A stretch of 6,008 nt of DNA. Origin: Dehalococcoidia bacterium. GTDB taxonomy: Bacteria; Chloroflexota; Dehalococcoidia; Dehalococcoidales; Fen-1064. The stretch covers positions 7,066-13,073 of the forward strand of contig DUES01000156.1 in NCBI GenBank assembly GCA_011192055.1, written 5' to 3'. A program made the position numbers and the translations under genes. Under the pieces are notes generated by a model. It made no database searches. It saw nothing but the letters and a program-made list of their open reading frames with translations, and was not told the origin of the DNA. Shown in pieces: positions 1-4,130 of this stretch (position 1 is the first letter of the stretch; each line of letters starts with the position of its first letter).

Positions 1-5
1 GGCAC

Positions 6-15
6 AGGAGGTGAT
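6..15 (+). promoter_or_regulatory. Perfect Shine-Dalgarno site of the ADC-like gene
   Basis: The ten bases AGGAGGTGAT are an exact complement of the usual 3' end of bacterial 16S rRNA. The AGGAGG core ends seven bases before the ATG at 19, an optimal spacing. This fixes the start of the following gene at 19 and argues against the out-of-frame ATG at 14. It is much stronger than the site in front of hdrC. Confidence 0.85.
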
Positions 16-18
16 GCA

Positions 19-756
19 ATGCCGAAAAGCGGACGATTAAACAAAGGTAATGTTGGATTCAGTATGCCCGTTGACGCTCCACTGTACTGTAAACCCCCGA
101 TTTATTACACCGACGTGGAGGCAATCGCTTTCTCGTATGAAACGGATGAAGATGCCGTACTGGATATATTACCGGAAGGACTGGAAATCAACTCTCCGGC
201 AGTCGCACACCTGACGTTCATAAAGTACCCGTTCAGCACTCTCGGGCCTTACGATGAAGTTATTCTTGGCGTAAGCTGCCTGTGGCAGGGAGACCCGAGG
301 TCATATATTGCACATATTGTGCTCAACACCGATATGCCCATGGCAGCGGGCCGGGAGATATGGGGATTTCCCAAGAAACTGGCAGATATTACGTTCGAGA
401 AAGAAGGCGACCTTATTATCGGCACCATGGACCGACCTCGCGGGCACCGTATCTGCACCGGTATTATCAGGCTGGAAACACCGATGGAAGCGGTCCAGGG
501 TCCACCGGTGCCGGGGATGTCACTGCGCGTCATTCCCAGTCCCGAAGAAGGACAGGAACCTTCGCTCATGGAACTGATTGAAGTCCCGCCCGGTGGTACT
601 ACCAAAGAAGCGTGGCAGGGTTCCGGCTTCGCAGAATTTAATTCCGCTTCAACTATCGACCCGTGGCACAAGCTCGCCGTAAACAAGCCGTTAATGGCCT
701 TGTACCGGCGTTATGACATGATTCTGAACTACGGGAAAGTAGTCAAGCGGTTCTAG
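19..756 (+). CDS. Acetoacetate decarboxylase-like family protein (ADC fold)
   Basis: This 245-residue cytosolic protein has the length and signature of the acetoacetate decarboxylase superfamily. The core motif GREIWGFPKKLADI (residues 111-124) contains the Lys-Lys pair (K119, K120). In true ADC the first Lys forms the Schiff base with the keto substrate and the second lowers its pKa. LPEGLEI (51-57) and a Tyr-x-Glu (Y78, E80) also match the family; E80 aligns with the active-site Glu76 of the Clostridium acetobutylicum enzyme. In an alignment from memory, the positions of clostridial Arg29 and Glu61 are occupied by V33 and L65. Decarboxylation of acetoacetate is therefore doubtful. ADC-fold relatives with aldolase-dehydratase type chemistry on other keto acids are known. 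No signal peptide or membrane segment is seen. A perfect Shine-Dalgarno site sets the start. About 300 bases separate it from the hdr operon, so a functional link is not shown. Family assignment is firm and the substrate is unknown. Confidence 0.88.
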   Translation: MPKSGRLNKGNVGFSMPVDAPLYCKPPIYYTDVEAIAFSYETDEDAVLDILPEGLEINSPAVAHLTFIKYPFSTLGPYDEVILGVSCLWQGDPRSYIAHIVLNTDMPMAAGREIWGFPKKLADITFEKEGDLIIGTMDRPRGHRICTGIIRLETPMEAVQGPPVPGMSLRVIPSPEEGQEPSLMELIEVPPGGTTKEAWQGSGFAEFNSASTIDPWHKLAVNKPLMALYRRYDMILNYGKVVKRF

Positions 757-825
757 CAGGTTACCTAAAGCCCTTTTTTACGAAAAATGACGTACCGTCC
801 AGATACGAAATTATGGTTAGTTTCC

Positions 826-843
826 GGTGTTTCACACCTTTTT
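826..843 (+). terminator. Possible short intrinsic terminator after the ADC-like gene
   Basis: GGTGT (826-830) pairs with ACACC (834-838) across a three-base TTC loop, and the stem is followed directly by five T (839-843). The arrangement is that of a rho-independent terminator on the forward strand, 70 bases after the stop codon of the ADC-like gene. The stem has only five pairs, so it would be weak. The ACACC arm can also pair with a downstream repeat. Confidence 0.4.
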
Positions 844-862
844 CATAACCCTGCCAGGTGTG
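833..862 (+). repeat. Inverted repeat competing with the putative terminator
   Basis: CACACCT (833-839) and AGGTGTG (856-862) are perfect seven-base inverted repeats with a 16-base loop. The left arm is the same segment that forms the right arm of the 826-838 hairpin, so the two structures exclude each other. This could be an antiterminator-like switch or chance; no ligand-binding fold was recognised. Confidence 0.35.
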
Positions 863-972
863 CAACCTCTGAAAATGTGCTGCCTGCATTATACCGTAGT
901 CTTTATCGCATTTGAGCGGATTGGGATTCTGCCCGTAATACCGGTAAACAGGATTAACATCACTTCTCCGTG

Positions 973-987
973 AGCACGAGTTGTGCT
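973..987 (+). promoter_or_regulatory. Short hairpin upstream of hdrC
   Basis: AGCAC (973-977) pairs with GTGCT (983-987) around a five-base loop. It lies about 75 bases before the hdrC start and partly overlaps the possible extended -10 element at 984-992. It could be an operator-like dyad or a leader hairpin. The five-pair stem is short and may be chance. Confidence 0.25.
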
Positions 988-1005
988 ATCCTAGAGTTAA
1001 GAGAC

Positions 1006-1029
1006 GGGTACCGGGCAGTCCGGTATCCC
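1006..1029 (+). promoter_or_regulatory. Stable leader hairpin in front of hdrC
   Basis: GGGTACCGG (1006-1014) pairs with CCGGTA (1020-1025) plus CCC (1027-1029), leaving one bulged T at 1026 and a five-base loop (GCAGT). Nine mostly G-C pairs make it the strongest hairpin in the intergenic region. No T-run follows, so it is not an intrinsic terminator. Its position about 30 bases before the hdrC ATG, in a likely 5' untranslated leader, suggests a role in mRNA stability, translation control or protein binding. Confidence 0.4.
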
Positions 1030-1060
1030 CAAACAGTTCTTGCCTGTCTGTGAGTTGGAT

Positions 1061-1468
1061 ATGAGAGTCAAGCTGTCCAGGGAAAGCCTGCAGGGTGAAT
1101 TCAGGGACAAGGTTGCCGAACTGAGCGGGCAGAATATTAATCTCTGCTACCAGTGCGGCAAGTGTTCTGCCGGCTGTCCGATGTCAGCAGAAATGGACCT
1201 TCTTCCAAACCAGGTGATGCGTATGGTCCAGTTGGGATTGGCTGATGATATTGCCGAATGCCGGACAATCTGGTGCTGCGCCTCCTGTCTTGCCTGTTCG
1301 GTACGCTGCCCCAAGGGAGTGGACATCGCGCGAGTCATGGAAGCTCTCCGCCAGTTGTCATTGCGAAAAAATGTCGACCATGTTTCACTTTCCGAACTGG
1401 ACCGGGAAGATATTGCCGGATTGCCACAGATAGCTCTGGTTAGCGGATTTAGAAAGTTTACGGGTTAG
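1061..1468 (+). CDS. hdrC: Heterodisulfide reductase subunit C-like ferredoxin (HdrC)
   Basis: This 135-residue protein is a soluble two-cluster ferredoxin that would carry electrons from the HdrA flavoprotein to HdrB. Two complete [4Fe-4S] motifs are visible: C29-x2-C32-x2-C35-x3-C39-Pro and C73-x2-C76-x2-C79-x3-C83-Pro. The linker of about 33 residues and the phrase CPKGVDI after the second motif are typical of HdrC. An extra Cys (C72) directly precedes the second motif. It is shorter than methanogen HdrC, which has a longer C-terminal part. The start is uncertain. ATG at 1061 has a weak GAG six bases upstream. An in-frame TTG at 1040 would add seven residues but has no Shine-Dalgarno site and lies right after the leader hairpin. 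The gene ends seven bases before hdrB, and the four genes read as one operon. Similar small ferredoxin subunits occur in glycolate oxidase, succinate:quinone and Tlp-type complexes, but the HdrB and HdrA neighbours settle the assignment. Confidence 0.88.
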   Translation: MRVKLSRESLQGEFRDKVAELSGQNINLCYQCGKCSAGCPMSAEMDLLPNQVMRMVQLGLADDIAECRTIWCCASCLACSVRCPKGVDIARVMEALRQLSLRKNVDHVSLSELDREDIAGLPQIALVSGFRKFTG

Positions 1469-1475
1469 GATAAGG

Positions 1476-2363
1476 ATGGATCTGAGCTACTACCCGGGGT
1501 GCACACTTAAAACCCGTGCACGGAATTTCGAGGAATCAGCCCTGGCTGCGATGACACTGCTGGGTGTCAATCTGGTGGAGCTTCCCCGCTGGAACTGCTG
1601 CGGCACCGTCTACTCCCTGGCAGATGACGACCTTATTCACCACGTCGCTCCGGTGCGTAACCTGATACGCGTCCGGGAGCAGGGGGACAACCGGTTGGTG
1701 ACGCTGTGCTCCTTCTGCTATAACACGCTGAAAAGGGCGGACCTTTTACTGAAGAACCACCCTGAAAATCTTGACACACTTAACAGCTTCATGGACGAGG
1801 AAATCGATTACGATGGGCAGGTGGAGGTCGTTCACCTGCTGCAGGTACTGCGGGACGACGTAGGGTGGGAAACCATTAAAACGAAAGTAACCAGACCGCT
1901 TGAAGGACTTAAAGTGGCGGCTTATTACGGCTGCACGCTGACACGGCCCGCTGATGCAGCCATTGACAGCGTGGAAAGACCGGTGGTACTCCAGAACTTA
2001 CTCAAAGCACTGGGGGCCACCGTCATTGATTTTCCGCTGGCTACCGATTGCTGCGGCGCCTATGAAATAGTAAATAATGCGGACTCCATAACGGAGCGTG
2101 CCCATACAATTCTGGGCATGGCAGCAAGGCTGGGTGCCGAAGCTATCGTTGTTAGTTGTCCGCTGTGCAGCCACAACCTGGGACAGGGACAGGCTGCCTT
2201 CATGACCAGGTACGGAGATTCCACATCACTTCCGATAATATACTTTACCCAGCTCCTGGCCCTTTCACTCGGGATTTCCCCTGAGCTTTGCGGCTTCAAA
2301 GAGAATCCCGGAGACGCTGAGGGGCTACTCCGTGAAAAGGGACTGATAGCCGGGGAGGCATGA
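1476..2363 (+). CDS. hdrB: Heterodisulfide reductase subunit B-like (two CCG domains)
   Basis: This 295-residue protein matches the usual length of HdrB, the catalytic subunit that cleaves a disulfide at two noncubane [4Fe-4S] clusters. Both CCG domains are complete. The first has C9, the pair C41-C42, then C78 and C81. The second has C153, C192-C193, C228 and C231. All ten cluster ligands are therefore present, so a catalytically competent protein is expected rather than a degenerate structural subunit. The second domain has 34 residues between the CC pair and the CxxC, one below the usual 35-36. YYPGC and YYGC open the domains, as is typical. No membrane segment or signal peptide is seen, which fits a soluble HdrABC rather than a membrane HdrDE type complex. 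ATG at 1476 follows a purine-rich AGGATAAGG stretch, and only seven bases separate it from hdrC. The natural substrate cannot be deduced; in bacteria lacking CoM/CoB it may be another disulfide or thiol-linked acceptor. Confidence 0.92.
   Translation: MDLSYYPGCTLKTRARNFEESALAAMTLLGVNLVELPRWNCCGTVYSLADDDLIHHVAPVRNLIRVREQGDNRLVTLCSFCYNTLKRADLLLKNHPENLDTLNSFMDEEIDYDGQVEVVHLLQVLRDDVGWETIKTKVTRPLEGLKVAAYYGCTLTRPADAAIDSVERPVVLQNLLKALGATVIDFPLATDCCGAYEIVNNADSITERAHTILGMAARLGAEAIVVSCPLCSHNLGQGQAAFMTRYGDSTSLPIIYFTQLLALSLGISPELCGFKENPGDAEGLLREKGLIAGEA
2354..2358 (+). promoter_or_regulatory. Shine-Dalgarno site of the first hdrA gene
   Basis: GGAGG lies inside the last codons of hdrB, eight bases before the ATG at 2367. 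This supports that start and suggests that hdrA translation is coupled to hdrB, since the hdrB stop lies three bases before the hdrA ATG. Confidence 0.75.
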
Positions 2364-2366
2364 CGA

Positions 2367-4130
2367 ATGAGGAGGATCGGCGTTTTTCTCTGTCACTGTA
2401 GCCTTTGTCCTCTGTCATTACCTTCAATACAACGGCTATGGGAAACTGTCTCGAAGCTGTCAGGTGTCGTCCATGCCGAGGTCTTCCCCGACCTGTGTCT
2501 TGGGCCGGAACCGGCATACGTCAGTAAGATGGTGATAGAACAACAACTGGACGGGGTAGTCATCACCAGTTGCTCACCGTCGCTCCACGAAGAAGCATTC
2601 CGCAAAGCAGTATCATCGGCTGAACTGAAGCCTGAACATGTCAGGCTGGTCGATTTGAGACCTTCCGGTAACGGAGAGCCAATTGACGAGCTGGTCGGGC
2701 GCATTTCTTCAGAGGGAAAAGACCTGAGTACGGCAGAGCCAATACTAATCAGTAATGCTCCGGTTACGAAGCGGGCACTGGTCATCGGTGGCGGTATTGC
2801 CGGTATCCAGGCTGCACTGGATACCGCTGATGCGGGGATTGAGGTAGTCCTGGTAGAAAAGAGTCCCAGTATCGGTGGACACATGGCGCAGTATGCCGAG
2901 GTATTTCCGACTCTGGACTGTCCGCAATGCATCCTTACGCCCAAGATGGTGGAGGTTTCTCAGCACCCCAATATCAGGTTAATAACCTGCGCCGAAGTGC
3001 AGAATGTTAGTGGTGAAATAGGGAATTTCCGGGTAGATATCCTGCAGAAGGCAAAAAAAGTCAACCATGATATATGTACCGGCTGCGGCATCTGCTGGCA
3101 AAAATGTCCGGAAAAGGTGCCTTCCGAATACGAAGCAGGTGTTGCAGAGCGTACCGCAATCTATATCCCGTTTCCCCAGGCGGTACCGTCCAAGGCGGTA
3201 ATTGATACCGACCACTGCCGCTACATAAAATACCGGCAGTTTATCGAAGATAATAAAGAGGGTAAGAAACCGCCGCAATGCCGCATCTGCGAAAAACTCT
3301 GTCCTTCGGGTGCTATCGACTGGGAGCAGCAGGATGAGATTGTCACTGTAGAAGCAGGTGCGATTATCGTAGCAACCGGCTTTGAACTCATGCCTGCCAG
3401 ACAGATTTCGGAATATGCCGAGGACCCGGATATCATTGACGGTATCCAGTTCGAAAGGATTCTCTCGCCCGGTGGCCCCAGTGCGGGAAAAGTGTTCCGC
3501 CCGTCCGACAGGAAGACGCCGAAGGAGGTGGTCTTTATTTCATGTGTCGGTTCCCGCGACCCCGAGCATGGGGTATCTTACTGCTCACGGGTATGCTGCA
3601 TGTACCTGGCAAAGCAGGCGTTACTTTACACTGAAGCCGTACCCGATAGTCAGGCCTATGTCTTCTACATTGATACCCGGACTACAGGGAAACGCTACGA
3701 GGAGTTCATGCAGCGGGTAGTGGATGAGGGTGTGCTTTATCTCCGGGGGAAGGTGTCACGCGTATACCGCGATGGTGAGAAGCTGGTAGTGCAGGGAGCG
3801 GATACTCTGTCCGGGAAGCAGGTAGAAATTTCCTGCGATTTGGTAGTGCTGGGTATGGCAATAGTTCCCAGCGAGGGGATTTTTAACCTGGCCGGGAAAC
3901 TGGGTATTGACGTTAATGTATATGGTTTTATCACCGAGAATCACGCGAAGATGAATCCGCTGGAAACATCACGACGGGGTATATTTATGGCTGGTGTGGC
4001 TCAGGGACCAAAGGATATACCGGACACTGTTGCCCAGGGAGGTGGTGCAGCAGGTAAGGTGATAGCCCTCCTTTCAAATCCGGAGAATGCGAGAGACCCG
4101 TTACTGGTAGTGCATGATGGCCAGGGATAG
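2367..4130 (+). CDS. hdrA: HdrA-like FAD/iron-sulfur subunit 1, lacking the C-terminal ferredoxin domain
   Basis: This 587-residue soluble flavoprotein resembles the HdrA subunit that takes in electrons and, in methanogens, bifurcates them at FAD. Order of parts: an N-terminal domain with CHC (9-11), C14, C44 and C69; the FAD Rossmann motif GGGIAG (141-146) with acidic E164; DCPQC (C185, C188) before ILTPKM; an inserted ferredoxin (C237, C240, C243, C247-Pro, then C284, C305, C308, C312-Pro); the ATG motif at 336-338; the HdrA-specific cluster signature C393-x12-C406-x3-C410-C411, with the conserved Lys five residues later (K416); and a flavin-domain end with QGPKDIPD (546-553). The protein stops about 35 residues after that. 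The C-terminal two-cluster ferredoxin domain of typical HdrA (about 650 aa) is missing. The N-terminal signature NIREQCSW is also absent, and about 13 extra residues lie between C284 and C305 compared with the next gene. It starts three bases after hdrB. Family assignment is firm; a role in bifurcation is inference. Confidence 0.92.
   Translation: MRRIGVFLCHCSLCPLSLPSIQRLWETVSKLSGVVHAEVFPDLCLGPEPAYVSKMVIEQQLDGVVITSCSPSLHEEAFRKAVSSAELKPEHVRLVDLRPSGNGEPIDELVGRISSEGKDLSTAEPILISNAPVTKRALVIGGGIAGIQAALDTADAGIEVVLVEKSPSIGGHMAQYAEVFPTLDCPQCILTPKMVEVSQHPNIRLITCAEVQNVSGEIGNFRVDILQKAKKVNHDICTGCGICWQKCPEKVPSEYEAGVAERTAIYIPFPQAVPSKAVIDTDHCRYIKYRQFIEDNKEGKKPPQCRICEKLCPSGAIDWEQQDEIVTVEAGAIIVATGFELMPARQISEYAEDPDIIDGIQFERILSPGGPSAGKVFRPSDRKTPKEVVFISCVGSRDPEHGVSYCSRVCCMYLAKQALLYTEAVPDSQAYVFYIDTRTTGKRYEEFMQRVVDEGVLYLRGKVSRVYRDGEKLVVQGADTLSGKQVEISCDLVVLGMAIVPSEGIFNLAGKLGIDVNVYGFITENHAKMNPLETSRRGIFMAGVAQGPKDIPDTVAQGGGAAGKVIALLSNPENARDPLLVVHDGQG

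Larger units (their letters stand above)
757..1060. other. Intergenic region without a convincing gene
   Basis: About 300 bases separate the ADC-like gene from hdrC. I see no tRNA, known riboswitch or mobile-element end. The stretch contains a hairpin with T-run (826-843), a competing inverted repeat (833-862), and two hairpins (973-987 and 1006-1029). Weak promoter-like matches exist. One is an extended -10 of the form TGCTATCCT at 984-992 with no good -35. The other is TTGAGC at 912-917 with TAATAC at 936-941 and an 18-base spacer. Neither is convincing alone, but a promoter for the hdr operon is expected here because the gap is long and the four downstream genes are tightly packed. Confidence 0.6.

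Noticed and set aside
774..779. T-run shortly after the ADC-like stop codon as a terminator
   Set aside because: No stable stem precedes it; only a weak T/A pairing with 783-787 is possible. The hairpin at 826 is a better candidate.
787..915. Forward 42-codon open frame in the intergenic region (ATG 787 to TGA 913)
   Set aside because: It has no Shine-Dalgarno site, crosses the putative terminator hairpin, and its peptide has no recognisable motif. Probably chance.
939..946. Palindrome TACCGGTA, with further TACCG copies at 793, 892 and 1009, as operator sites
   Set aside because: ACCGG-type words are frequent throughout the coding regions too, and the copies show no regular spacing or orientation.
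1040..1060. TTG at 1040 as an upstream start of hdrC
   Set aside because: There is no ribosome-binding site before it, and it sits ten bases after a strong hairpin. ATG at 1061 is preferred, although the evidence is modest on both sides.
1476..2363. Glycolate oxidase iron-sulfur subunit or succinate dehydrogenase SdhE-type CCG protein instead of HdrB
   Set aside because: Those usually carry fused ferredoxin or accompany FAD dehydrogenases of other families. The cysteine spacing, length and hdrA neighbours match HdrB.
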